Of a DNA stretch of 64,000 nucleotides, positions 21,923 through 33,356 are shown in pieces. Each line of letters begins with the position of its first letter. The first letter of the stretch is position 1. The DNA is from Lichtheimia corymbifera B2541 (Eukaryota > Mucoromycota > Mucoromycetes > Mucorales > Lichtheimiaceae). Below the pieces are notes generated by a model. That model searched no databases, had not been told where the DNA came from, and saw nothing but the letters and a program-made list of their open reading frames with translations. Made by a program: the position numbers and the translations under genes. Location: assembly GCA_000697475.1 (NCBI GenBank), contig JNEU01001144.1, positions 248,001-312,000 on the forward strand, read 5' to 3'.

Positions 21923-24900
21923 TTACAAACGACCTACCTCGTTTTGTATTTGCTTGTGTACCATGCATAAGTAGTCCACGTAACTCAGCTGATTGAACGT
22001 TGCGTCCTCCACCAATGCATTCATGCAATCCCGTTCATCATCCAATCCTTGTCTGACAATACGCAACGCCTTTGTCGCCTTTTCTTCCATCAACGCTGCA
22101 AATTTTTGAGATAATGGGTTGTCGAGGTGTGGTACCTGAGTCTGTGATGATGTTTCAGAAAGAGACTTGTCAACAAATATCCCTTGAAAATGTTTTCTAA
22201 ACAAGACTCACCAGCTGGATATCCACCTCGCTCAAATCACACTTTCCAAATAACCCCTGTAGCAGCTCTACAGAGGTGCTGCGACCGATCCAGACAAAAG
22301 TGGCATCAGGTCCCTCTATAAAATCGAAACATAAGTAATTTCTCATTGGAATGCTTTCTTTGCGCCACCATACCTATGAGATATACCCCATTGGATTCCA
22401 GACGGTCGTACGATAGTCGTTGTAGCGGTATCCCACTTTGGTCATTCTTACCATGTATATTTGCATTAGATACTTCTTCATCTGAGCAGCCATTTTAGCG
22501 ACTTACAAGCAGATACATGTGTACTGGCACCATCCGTGGATAAAGCCACCGCGCCATTGTGCCTACGCCCATGCACTTTGCTCTCCTCAAATTATGCGCA
22601 CGACCATCGCTTGACAAGGTAGTATCTAACAAAGAGATATAAGCAATGACATATATCACCCCTTGGCACATCCCATCCATACCTCTTCGCAAAGCTGCCG
22701 ATTTTTTAAGTCCTAGCATATACAGAGGAAGCACTTTGAAAGATTCGGGTAAAATAAGCTGCCCTGGTGATGCTGATGATGCACAATGCTTTCGGTAAGC
22801 AGCTAAGATCCTAACGCATTCGCCATCCAGCTGGGTCATCATGTCTTGTGGTAACTTTTTTCCCGCTTGTGAAATTACTATAATGCAATGTGTGTGAGTC
22901 TATACATGCTTTGTCGTTTGATCATTCACCATCCAACCTACTCTGTTTAGCGAGAACATTCATGCTGGTATCTAGATCCGCTTGCTTGAATAAATTGCTG
23001 ATATTGGATGTCACAGGTACCCGAATATTATGGATGCGTACTCGACGATGGCCATCTGATGTGGTGTAAAGCAATGCACATTGCAAGTGAGCTTCGCCTT
23101 CGTCCACCTTGCCATCATGTCGAAGCGTGAAAGCAACAGCTTTGTCAGAATCGATACCGGCAAGCTCCACATCTGTGTTGTTTCTCATGAAAAAGTTGCC
23201 ATATTGCTCATCAATCGTGAAACCTAATAAAGAGCGTAACATATATGAGACGCTTTTGATCACAATCATTCTTTTGTTGCATTACCATTCGAACATCTCA
23301 CTCGCAACGCAGCATTGTAACCTTGTTCACGGGTAAGACTGTGATTGAGCATGTTGGTAAACGCCAATCCATCCTTTGATTTGTTGTAGTTTGCATAATA
23401 ATGAGATTCACCGCCCGTCAATGCAGAGAGCAAACCTAGAAAACATCAATGTTAGGTCGCCAGGTTCCTACTTGACCATCACACATGTATACTCACCTAA
23501 TGTACTGACATCCACGTACGCGTTCATTGGGAAAAACCAAGTATCCACACATATGCCGAGGTCAACGCATTCTTTGCCAATGGTGCTGTAGAGTGTATCT
23601 TGTGGAACAAGCAGTTGCTTTTCCTTATCAGTGCCGTACAATGCTGGATTGTCTCGATTCTTCAATGCTCCTACGCCTGTCGTTGGTAGAATTGTTTGGA
23701 ACACGTGCACTTTGCCGCCTGTGGTTTGCTATTATTACAACAAACAAAGCAATCATATTTAGCTCAGTGGTTGTCAAAAAATTCAAATCCGGCTTGGTCT
23801 TGTTACCATTGACAACATTCCGCCCTTGATCGCAGATCCAAATGCAGCGGTCTGTGCGCGATTCTCAGCAAACAACGTTGGTAGATTGGACAGCAAACCT
23901 TCAATCACTTGTCTATAGTGAACAACTGGCATATGAGTGCTTTGATCCATGGTAACTTCCTCGGCATTATTACCTTGATGCGTGTGGATCAACAAAAATA
24001 GCATCCTCTGAAAGTGGTAGGAACATGTCATTCACATCTGGCACAACGAGCATTTGGGCTTGATCCAACGTTGACTAGGATAAATGCGAGAAATAAGTAT
24101 TACATTGATTCATGTGTCCTTGTCACCAATTATCATTACCGATAGATTGAAGAAATGGACCGCTGTATCAAACGTCATAATGCCCACACGCGCACCAGCT
24201 GGGAGGGAAGCCTTTTCCGAGTACAGGATTTGTTGTAAGGTGGTGCAAAATGTTTCAAGCATCCCACTACGTGCTGCACTGTAAGAAACATCGACTGCGA
24301 AAAGGATCCGCAATGGCACTGGTTCCCGATTCCAATAAATCTTTGGTACTTCAAATTCGACACTTCCAAGTCGTAGTTCGGGCCGTTGATCAAGATCCAT
24401 GCGTTGACCTGACATGTCAAGATGGCAAAAGTAATCTTCAGGTACTATCCATTTGCTCTCATCATTAGATCCCCATGCATAAGCGCCAACCATTCCATTC
24501 AATCATACCTCCATTAGTAAAACCACATAAGTTGCATACAAATTTGCGGCCACCATCAATAAATTGACATCCGGGGTTGATATAAGCCTTGCAACGAGTA
24601 CAACGTATCGGACCATCCTCATTAGTGACGCTTGCCAATGGAATAGGTTGATCATTTGGATGCAATGGTGCTAGTGGCTGGACAACAAGACCGAATGGCA
24701 GATGGGTATCACGATCCAATTCTGGTGTATATGGAAACTCCCTGAGCGTAGTACGTAAGAATCTTGGATTACAATTGCCTTGATCGATGGTATGGAAGGG
24801 AGTTGTTGATAAAGGAAGTGGAGATTGAGAACAAGTGCCATAAGGCTCATGCTGATATATTTGCTCATCTTGTAATTGAATCTCGACAGGTGACGGGATT

Positions 24901-25519
24901 TGATTCGGATCAATCTTGGGTTTTGGCTTTGGAGGTGTGGATGGTTGTTGTTGTTGTTGGTAACCAGGCTGCTGCTGCTGTTGCTGTTGCTGAAAACTAG
25001 ATGTTGGTGCTGATGTACCTGGATTAGGTTGCGGTTGCTGATAGTTGCTACTAGGTGGTGTTGGATATCCAGAAACTCCTGCCATTGGTGCATATACACG
25101 TTTTGAGCGACCAGGTCGAATGGCGTTAGGCTGTTCTCTTAAACTCATGCCGCCCATCGAAGAAGATAGCGTATCCATTGGAGCTGAAATAGAGTTATAT
25201 TAGGAATACATATGTATAATACAGCCTACTTCAAGTTGTTACCTGATGGCATTGCCTGTGGCTGAAGAGGAGGGTTGTTTTGTGCTTGGAGAGCAGGCCG
25301 TTGTGGGGCTAGTGAAGCTGAATGACCATTGCCAACAACAGGAGGATGCTGAAGCGGGATTGGACCACCTTGTCGTGGAAGAGGTGGTTGGTTCATGGAT
25401 GGTGTACCTGCACCACCAGCATGAGATTGAACCCCCGGATAATACCCTTGAATAGCTGCATTATGTCCCATTACTGCTGGATCGGAAGGCCGAGGTGGAT
25501 GTGGCTGCTGCTGATGCAT
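21923..25519 (-). CDS. SEC24: COPII coat cargo adaptor Sec24
   Basis: Thirteen exons: 25519-25243, 25183-24509, 24444-24140, 24074-23974, 23912-23807, 23728-23497, 23435-23286, 23223-22930, 22877-22683, 22625-22507, 22446-22374, 22315-22212, 22141-21923; 949 residues. A Pro/Gln-rich N-terminus is followed by the zinc finger (Cys 287, 290, 309, 312: CTRCKAY...FVCNLCGF), the vWA-like trunk (FAVDVSYSA, QMLVVPDVNDMFLPL, TGGKVHVFQTILPT, GALKNRD, DTWFFP), beta-barrel, helical domain (LAAYRKHC, LLPLYMLGL-type) and gelsolin-like end (FVWIGRS, SYVDYLCMVHKQIQ). Sec24 selects cargo for ER-to-Golgi vesicles with Sec23. The donor of exon 8 could be 22930 (GTGAAT, chosen because it keeps family spacing) or GTAGGT 10 nt upstream, equally in phase only if trimmed. 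Confidence 0.92.
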
Positions 25520-25643
25520 ACTTGATCGAGAAAGAGAGAGCGAATATGGTACGCGCTGTGCTCGACCTCTATTCGCTGATGAAATTCAAGCATATAGGTG
25601 GCCAATGAGCGATTTGGGATCAATGCGTAGCTTGTGTTGCAAT

Positions 25644-26071
25644 ATGTTGACAGCCACACGGATCAAACGTTATATTATATATACTAGACCTTTATTGTCC
25701 CATCAACGTAATATTGGTCCACAAGCAACCAAGAAGGGAATATATGTAAGCTAGCATGCAAAGTCCAAGTGCGGTAAAACCAATCCTTTATTACGTTCCT
25801 CTAGCTACATCCTCCTATTTTGCTACCACCATCGCCATCTTCGTTATCCGTCATCATTCTAGTCGTGATCCTACTCGTTGTCGTCGTAATCGCCATCACA
25901 ATCATCCAAAAAGACACAGGTGGAAAAGAATGGGATCTTGCAGGCTTCCTTTTGAATCTCGTTGCCGTTATCGTCATTGCTGTGGATCTCATTGTCGTTA
26001 TCATTGCCTTTGTTGTGAATGTGGAAATCGTCGTAATCGTTGTCTCTATGAATAAAAAGCATGCAAGTTAG
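25644..26071 (+). CDS. possible small membrane protein (two-exon model, weak)
   Basis: A tentative model: exon 1 25644-25745, donor GTAAGC, acceptor CTCTAG, exon 2 25805-26071; 122 residues, in phase. Exon 2 is an unusually hydrophobic frame of Val/Ile/Leu with two or three possible spans, split by QKDTGGKEWDLAG. Exon 1 is basic. Exon 2 has no ATG of its own before its last residues, so the gene depends on this splice. The DNA of exon 2 is rich in repeating GTC/GTT/ATC triplets, which alone can create such a frame. It lies head-to-head with SEC24, whose promoter it would share. No family recognised. Confidence 0.25.
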
Positions 26072-27825
26072 ACAATCTGATACCGGGAATGATGACGATT
26101 TAAAATACCGTTAGGCGATCCTCTCCAAGGAAGGAAAGCAAATCACCACCATGCGAGCAATGTCGGATGATCCCTTGTTCCTGAGAAAGCACTGCATGAA
26201 TCACGCAAGGCCAGTTCGATCCATGGCAAGCCCATAGTTGTTCTCATTTCATCCTCTCCAAAGAAAGAATGATCCCCAATCCATTTCCAACTCATGAAAA
26301 GAAATCCTCAAAGGAAAGAACAACCCTAACACGAGAAAAGCACTGATGTCAACACATTCGCGTCCGGACTGTTGCAAATCCTTTTTTACCTCAACACGGT
26401 GGCCATACTCTTTAAAAACCCCATCGTCATCGACCCATCAACTCAATGCAGGCCTATAGACCCCTGAACACGTTCCAAGAAGCTGTTTCAACAACTGGAT
26501 AGTGCAGAGCGATGCAGCGTCTACTTGATACAGGCTGGGAGTCGAACCCAACCTATTCAATTCATTATTAGTACACATGTACAATAATCGCCTTTTTCAT
26601 TGTTTGTCCCATTGCACTTGCCTTTTCCATACACACAAAGAACGTTTGCTGTTGGCTACTAGAAACCGAAAACCATGGTGTAGCGTTGTTGAGCCGAAAC
26701 AAAACGCCAAAGGAGCCAACGTCTTGAAACCAAACTTGTCCTCTATACAAGCTAACACATCAATGGAATTAGTTTGGCTGCAACATTGGGCTCTGAACGT
26801 ACCAGTTGACACCAAGCATAGGGCGGGAATAGCAACGAACAAGAGGCAGCAACGGTATCGCCATGGCAACCACGGTCATTCCTCAACACTTGGACACACT
26901 TGAGTACACCTGTTCAGAACTACATTGATACCTCACAACCAACAACAGCACTTTTTTATAATACATTACCTTGATCGGGATGTCGTGGATGGCCTCAAAG
27001 CAGAGGAGCGATAAAAAGGAAAAGAAGCTGTCCCCAATTTTAAATTTCCCACTGCTATTACACTGAGGCCACTCAATTACCTACCCTTCACACACACCAT
27101 CCACTATCATCTTCCTTCATCTTCATGATAGACAATAATAGGTATACGTAAATAAAATGAATGATCCTCACGTATAGCAAAAGGGTATGTGTGTGTCATT
27201 TTACACTTTACATGATAATGATGATCCAACAACAGCCATTACCTTACTACCAGGTCTCCAATCACCAACCTGTTTTTTTACTCAATCCATTTCGAAGCAT
27301 GCTTGACGTTGTCCTTATCCAAAAAAAGAAGTCCTCCACTTTGCATACATGCACCAATCACGCTCCTATCGATAAAAAGATCACTCGTACTGATACATAC
27401 TTAAAGATTGGACAATGAAACATGGTATGGTTAGTATTCCAGAAATGGTCAGCGCATCGAAAGGCACCTTGTGATGCCAAAAGCCTCTCAGGCTTAAAGT
27501 CGATGGTCATTCTCTGCTGTTGTCAACTAGATTAAAGTCATCCTGAGGCGACCTTCTTGCGAGACATGAATACATCTCACGCTTCATGCACTTTCAAACA
27601 AGATACTTTCAGATGCAGTGATCATTTTTGGCTTATTGACCATATCATGATCAACTTGAAAAAAGTGCCATACGGGCTATCAATAGGCGGACATCTATAA
27701 ACACATAGGGGTAAATATCGATCATGCACCCTCCACCAATAGGATCGACCCTTCAACTCCTGCCCTGGGCTTGTGACACCATTCAAGTCCTTCTGCATCT
27801 TTGACTCTAATATAAGAGAGGCGAT
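26072..27825. other. intergenic, about 1.75 kb
   Basis: No gene supported. At 26100-26310 the motif TCCTCTCCAARGAARGAA recurs loosely two or three times. A T-arm-like GGTTCGACTCCC (minus strand, about 26535-26550) lacks the rest of a tRNA. Reading frames of up to 108 codons occur on both strands but show no protein signature. Confidence 0.55.
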
Positions 27826-28275
27826 TGACAATGAACAAAGAACACCTTTCATATAGCATCACGCTTACAGCATATGTAAAACCTTAAGATGCTTGTATCT
27901 CTAAACTTCACAATGAAACGTGGTGTCTTCAATCGAACAAAGTTGCCCGTCGTGGACGAAAGCGTATACTGTCCAAGTTTCACGATCAGGCTCGCCGATC
28001 CCAGATTTCGCGCAGTCACCACCAGCCAAAGTGGATCTTGGGTTGACCTCTTGAATTTTTTTTCGACGAGGCTGGTGGCGACATTGGGTGAATCTGAGAA
28101 TGGCCACGACGATCGTGAAACTTCTACACAAGGTGCGCTTCACCCAGCCGCGCAACTTTGTTCGATTGAAGACCCCACGCTTCATTGCAGAATTTTTAGT
28201 TATGGGCATCTTTGTGTTTTACATATGCTGTAACCATAATGCTATATGACAGGTGGCCTTTGTTCATTGTCAAGT
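27826..28275. repeat. foldback (palindromic) repeat, unit A
   Basis: Imperfect inverted repeat. Left arm 27826-~28037 and right arm ~28068-28275, with a ~30-bp centre. The arms pair over about 210 bp; for example GTTTTACATATGCTGTAA and CAACTTTGTTCGATTGAAGA appear in opposite orientation in the two arms. Because of the symmetry, both strands carry overlapping frames reading the same peptide (MKRGVFNRTKL, QLCSIED), which are by-products. Sequence is related to units B, C and D. Confidence 0.9.
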
Positions 28276-28284
28276 AGGTAGACC

Positions 28285-28934
28285 CTGATAGAGCCGAAGA
28301 TGCAGAGGGGTGTGTTTGTGTAACACAGCTCATTTGCATGATACTCGGAATGAACAAACACACTTGTCATATAGCATCACGCTTTCACCATATGCAAAAA
28401 CGTAAATGTGCCTGCATCTAAGATTGGCAAGCTTCATCGTGAACCCTGATTCACAAGGTGCGCTCAACCACGACGAGCAATATTGTTCTATGAAAAAGCC
28501 CACGTTTCATTGTAAAGTTTAGAGATAAATGCACTTTCTTGTTTTCATATGCTGAAAAGCATGATGCTATATGGCAAGTGGTGTTTGTTCATTGTGAAGT
28601 AGCTTGACTCTGATAGAGCGGAAGATGCGCAGGGGCGTGCTTGTGCAACACAGCTCATTTGCATGATACTTCACAATGAACAAACATCACTTGTCATAGC
28701 ACCATGGTTTCAGCATATGTAAAAACGTAAAAGTGCTGTGTATCTAGGATCGGTAAGCTTGATCGTGAAACTTAATTGACAAGGTGCGCTCCACCCATCC
28801 CAGCAATATTGCTCTATGAAAGAGCCCATGTTTCATTGTAAAGTTTAGAGATAAATGCACTTTTACGTTTTTACATATGCTGAAACCATGGTGCTATGAC
28901 AAGTGATGTTTGTTCATTGTGAAGTATCATGCAA
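28285..28934. repeat. tandem repeat, period about 325 bp
   Basis: The stretch beginning CTGATAGAGC at 28285 is repeated from 28610 with a spacing of 325 bp. Shared runs include AACACAGCTCATTTGCATGATAC, followed by a Foldback arm and GACAAGGTGCGCT / CACAAGGTGCGCT. Each copy contains a palindromic unit (B and C). Confidence 0.85.
28348..28600. repeat. foldback repeat, unit B
   Basis: Inverted repeat with arms at about 28348-28420 and 28527-28600: GATGCTATATGRCAAGTG and TGTTTGTTCATT on the right match the reverse complement on the left. Arms are diverged (several mismatches). The centre shares CAAGGTGCGCTCAACC and TTCATTGTAAAGTTTAGAG with unit C. Confidence 0.85.
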
Positions 28935-28972
28935 ATGAGCTGTGTTGCACAGGCACGCCCCTGCGCATCTTC
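28621..28972. repeat. foldback repeat, unit C (near-perfect arms)
   Basis: Left arm 28621-28736 and right arm 28857-28972 are reverse complements over 116 bp with a single mismatch that I can find, around a 120-bp centre. Transcription in either direction would give a long hairpin. This is the youngest or best-corrected unit. Similarity weakens but may continue a few bases beyond the arms (TCCGYTCT). Confidence 0.95.
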
Positions 28973-29093
28973 CGTTCTCTCCGTAATGCTGATCAATTCC
29001 ATTCATTTAAAAATCATATGCTTCATTATGAGAACTTTGAATGCGAACGGTCCACATATAGGAGAGACGATGGATGGAAGGAAACGCCCCCGA

Positions 29094-29270
29094 GATTGCC
29101 CACCTCGATCGTAAAACTTGCACACATGGTGCTGTCGAGCTCGACGAACAACTTTGTTCTCATAAAGTCGTCACACTTCACTATGAAAATGTTGGGAAAC
29201 AGGTATCTGTATGTTTTACATACGCTGGGAGCGTGATGGAGCTGCTTTCTCTTAATGGATGGTGCTGACT
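29094..29270. repeat. degenerate foldback arm, unit D
   Basis: A diverged copy of the right half of unit A: GATCGTAAAACTTGCACACA, CAACTTTGTTCTCAT, TTTTACATACGCTG-GAGCGTGATGG are present in the same order and spacing as in 28110-28245. A matching left arm is only vaguely visible. Confidence 0.65.
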
Positions 29271-29431
29271 GCATTAACAGAAAGATGAAGAGCTGGTGGT
29301 TACACACACACGTGTCCTTGACAAGTTGCTGCATATATGGAGAATGACAAACAATGAATGTTTTTACATGGATGCTTTATATTGTAGGAAATAATGAAAC
29401 TATATGGCTGTAGTCATCTAACTGATAGTGT

Positions 29432-31397
29432 TTATAGCTCCTCATGCACAGGTCGACTTTTGCCTTCTTGCTTCAATTCATCGGGCAATGGACATACAGC
29501 AGGCGTTTTGAGCCGGTATCGGTATTCGCACTTTTCAGGTTCGGTCACTTCGACGATTTCGGTTTCTCCACCACACTCAAATTTAGCATGCACGCTTCGT
29601 TCTGGTCCGTTCCAGCATTTGGTACCACGATTGTAAATCTGTTCCTTGTGTTCATCGCCCAAGAATTGATCAAAACGGCTAAAAAAACTAATTGAATATC
29701 ACTTGTCTCAACCTTACCCCAAGTTGACTCTTGCACCATCCTTGTTGGATTTTTGATACGCATTGCCGAATAAGCATACCGAGTAAGTGTATCTGTCAGA
29801 TAGGATGTAAGTCCATTGCTTCAATGTACATAGCATCATGACACACTTACTCTCCTTCATTCTTCTCTACGCATGTATCCTTGAGCTTGAGCCATTCGTG
29901 CTTTTCACCATAATCCTTGCCAAGGTCATCATTGATGGTTTGCAAGTTACGCTCCAGTGATTGGATCTCGTTGTTGACATCGTTGTATGCTTTGCGAGCG
30001 GCTTCCAGAGCTATATGCACCGTATATATATTAGTGATATTCTTTTTGCACCTCGTCCCAAATCCCTTCCCCCATTTGGTAGCGCACCTGGATTGGTTTT
30101 ATGATCTACAGGATCCTTTGTTTCCTCCTGGGTGACAAAATGTCTCCATTTGGGTGGGATCACTGCCACGATCTTCTCCAACCACGGATGCATGCCAGCC
30201 ACTTTACCTTTTTAGCGGATAATTGAGTAGAGTTGTACATGAATATAACGGCAAATAAGCTCTCATATATGATGATCCATTGATGTAAACAATCAAACAT
30301 ACCAGCCTTTTCTACCGGATCGTCGATTTCAACTTCTTCCTCTTCGACCTCTTCATCAGCGTTCTCGAAAGTGTAATCTTCTTCGCTAACCAAATCCTTG
30401 TCGATTTCAGCTTTCAATTCATCGTACCCTTCGATAAATTCATCATAGCCACCGATGGCAGCTTTGACAGCCAGATCATGGAAGTTGTGGTTGTGGTCCC
30501 GTTTCATTGTCTTCAGGATGGTAGTCAGTGATTCGATCTCATCTTCCAGCGTGCGGATGTGTTCGCTGAGTAAAGCTGCATTGCAAGGTGGACACGCCTT
30601 TTTGCTTCCTTTCGATTTGGAGGAGGATGACTTGGCTGATTTCTCGATGGCGTCAATTTCCTCTATGGATGCATCCAATAAATATCGATTCCTTTGTATC
30701 AAGCAAATATACCTACGTTGTCGCCTCAATAGCTCGGCCTTTTGGATCGCTAGGTTATCCTCCAATTTTGACTTCTCATCTTGCCATCCACGCACAACTT
30801 CTTCAGCTTCCTGTATCAACTTGCTCTTGGCTGTTGCACCTTCAGTCTGGATTTTCCTCAGGGCTGCCTGCATTTGAGCATGCTCGGCTGCGACCTTGTC
30901 ACATACATTGGGACATTGAACAAGGCCGCTAATTTCATCGGATCCGTGGCTCTCCTACTTACCACATACACCGTCGTCTACTGCCCATGATTTGATATAT
31001 GCAGGAATGTGTCCTTTGTTTTCACAGTAAAACATGCTGTTGGGACAAGCCGATGTGCCTATAACAAAGAACGTAAGTTTGGGTGTTGTTTCTACCCACT
31101 CGCTCCTCATATAAAGGAATAGGGTAACTCACCAGGCTCATCCGATCCATCCGGGCAATCACAGTAATCGTCATTGATAGCAGTTGCTGATATAGTCTTT
31201 GAGTGGTCAAGGCATTCCCATTGTCCATTCTTTGGCTGGTACAAGTGTTGACCTAAAGAAGGATGAAGTGGTCAATATGTCGTCCAAGTACTGTAATTGC
31301 TGCACACACGTTCAGGGTTGATGCCACGAAGTGAAGATGCCTGCACAATGGCTATCGCTGCTAGGATGCAAGGCAGTGCTTGGAAGAATGGCGCCAT
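29432..31397 (-). CDS. glucosidase II beta subunit (PRKCSH/GTB1 type)
   Basis: Nine exons: 31397-31310, 31252-31133, 31058-30963, 30887-30717, 30662-30303, 30207-30088, 30010-29851, 29792-29718, 29678-29432; 478 residues in this model. Signal peptide (hydrophobic 5-20), then LRGINPER and an LDLa repeat with [15 protein letters not shown] and [14 protein letters not shown] coiled coil with an acidic stretch follows, then the MRH lectin domain ([53 protein letters not shown]) and a C-terminal VHEEL, an HDEL-like ER retrieval signal. It holds the catalytic alpha subunit in the ER and recognises N-glycan mannose. Odd point: the usual CCDGSDE of the second LDLa half falls where the DNA has an in-frame TAG (30957-30955); the model uses a 75-nt intron (30962-30888) that removes it. 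Exon 4/5 intron (54 nt) is also a multiple of three. Confidence 0.85.
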
Positions 31398-32083
31398 TGG
31401 GGGAATATGGAAGAGCAAGGAACAAAGCGCGTTCAAGGTAAGCGACCTGTAATTTGACTCAGCCGATAACCTTCTATAGCATGCCACGTCGTTAACATTG
31501 CTGACGCGTAGCTATCATTGTACTGATATAGGAATGCAATGCAGGAGTATGACTGAGGTCCAGGAATCCAATTATTATCAAGCCATTGCGTTGTCTACCA
31601 TGTGCATGAATGCTCTTCCTGCTGACTGACATTAATAACCCTTCTTCCTTATGCTTTGAACAATCACGTATCACATGCATAGTACAATACTAGGATAGAA
31701 CTGAATCCGTATAAACAGACGAGACATCAATATAACATGTTTTCTTGACATTCTTTATTATGCTGAAACGAACCCAATTCAACAGTATCTATGTTTGTAC
31801 AAGCTTGCTTCACACCAACTTGAAATGAATATGGTTGCCCATAATTGGATCACCGAAGCTGAGGAACTTGAATTGCGCAAATTATTTAGTCCAATGGCTG
31901 ATTGTCCGCTTTTTTAAAGCGAAATTGCCCGCCATTGACCTCCCATATCACCTTCATATTAATATGTATAGATTCCATACATTTTTCTCTACACGATGGT
32001 GCCATTTTTGAGCGATTACCAAATTAGGAAGTTGAGAGATTTATTATTGCGCGTGAAATATATAAGTAAGGAAGGCAAAAGAA
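31398..32083. other. intergenic, 686 bp
   Basis: Upstream of the glucosidase II beta gene and before the tRNA. Contains an ACGCGT at about 31503. No gene or repeat seen. Confidence 0.55.
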
Positions 32084-32154
32084 GCCGTGATAGTATAGTG
32101 GCAGTACATTGCGTTGTGGCCGCACTGACCCTGGTTCGATTCCAGGTCACGGCA
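32084..32154 (+). tRNA. tRNA-His (anticodon GTG)
   Basis: Full cloverleaf without intron. Acceptor GCCGTGA (32084-32090) pairs with TCACGGC (32147-32153), discriminator A at 32154. D arm TAGTATAGTGGCAGTAC, anticodon loop TTGTGGC in a GCG/CGC stem, T arm CTGGTTCGATTCCAG. The body matches eukaryotic tRNA-His; the extra G at -1 is normally added after transcription. The T-rich terminator is weak; TTTT is found at about 32200. Confidence 0.97.
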
Positions 32155-33356
32155 TCGTTCAAATGGTTGATCTTCTAAGGAGTTATCATCGATGTTTACT
32201 TTTGATCCCGTTTTGTTTGTGGTCACGTGACATGGATCGCTTTTTCCTTGAGATATCATGTGTCGTATATCCTTTTGCGTCGTCTGGCGGTATAACACCG
32301 TAGCCAGGGATGTAAACACCTCTTACAACTACCCGCTCAATATAGACAAGAACTATGATTCACCGGATCAAAAGCTAAAGATTTATTCTCGGTGTTGCAG
32401 CAGCCTTTTATAAAGGCTGTCAGCACCGCAGCATGTGCAACCTTTCTTATGCTGATTGAAAGCTTGGTCACCGCTTTTGGTGCAAGAAAATGAATGGATT
32501 CCAGGTAAAGCATAGATATGGTGCCGTGTGCGAAGGATAAGAATGTTGTGTATCATTCTTCTTCATTTACCATCTATGAAAGAATCATATATTTATTGTT
32601 CGTTTAAAGCATTCAGCAGTAATGGAGCACTGGGTTCATTATTCATCATGGAACTTATTGCAGAGCCGAGTCCTATTAGTTTCCTCAATCTTACACAATC
32701 CAAAGCATCCATTTTCAGTTTGTTTACGTTTGTGTGTGAGCATGCATATAATAAACGAACAGAAGTTCCCACTCATTGACATTGACATATCTTCATTCGC
32801 ATCATGTAGCATAACGGGGTCATTTTTACATATGCATTTATTGTCCTCTACCAGTTGTCTATCTAGAAACTCCCAAACTTCGGCCCCGGGTACTTGAGCT
32901 AATTATTACACTGCACTTGCAGGGTGTATATTGATGGTAGACAATGAATGAATCGCTCATTGTATTCAATAATAAACATGGATCATTAGCTAGAAGGGTG
33001 AGGACCATTTAACATGTTCCTTTGCTGTATTGTAGAAATCCAGCGCATTTGCGTGTGAATCTCGGCGAGTGAAATCTTTTGGATGATAGCTCATAATACT
33101 TCTTCTTATTGATAATATAATGGTATAATTCATGCGAGGTGGTGATGATATGAGGGAGGGAACATCTTTGTTTCAAGTGGTGTATACACTATCTAGTCTA
33201 TTCCATGGTGGTACTAGCATGATAGGAGGCTACGTGGTTCAATGCAAACGAGATGATGGTAAGCATGTGATCACGCTATTTTAAAGCGGGTCGAATTTTC
33301 TGGTGGTTTGTGCTTGCCAAGCTTATCTTGTCTTCCTCGCTTTACCACGCAACAAA
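32155..33356. other. intergenic, about 1.2 kb, with one hairpin
   Basis: Between tRNA-His and the BAP31-like gene. At 32391-32427 there is a strong imperfect hairpin (GGTGTTG...CAGCC TTTTATAAAGGCTG...CAGCACC). Otherwise no feature; frames of up to 91 codons are unsupported. Confidence 0.55.

Noticed and set aside
26521..26560. T-arm-like sequence (minus strand GGTTCGACTCCC) suggesting a tRNA
   Set aside because: No D arm, anticodon arm or matching 5' acceptor strand within 120 nt on that strand.
27889..28233. Overlapping 100-115 codon frames on both strands sharing peptides
   Set aside because: They are the result of the palindromic unit A; both strands read the same DNA in opposite arms.
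28285..28934. CRISPR-like or satellite array
   Set aside because: Only two copies of 325 bp, each containing an inverted repeat, in a eukaryotic genome; foldback structure explains it.
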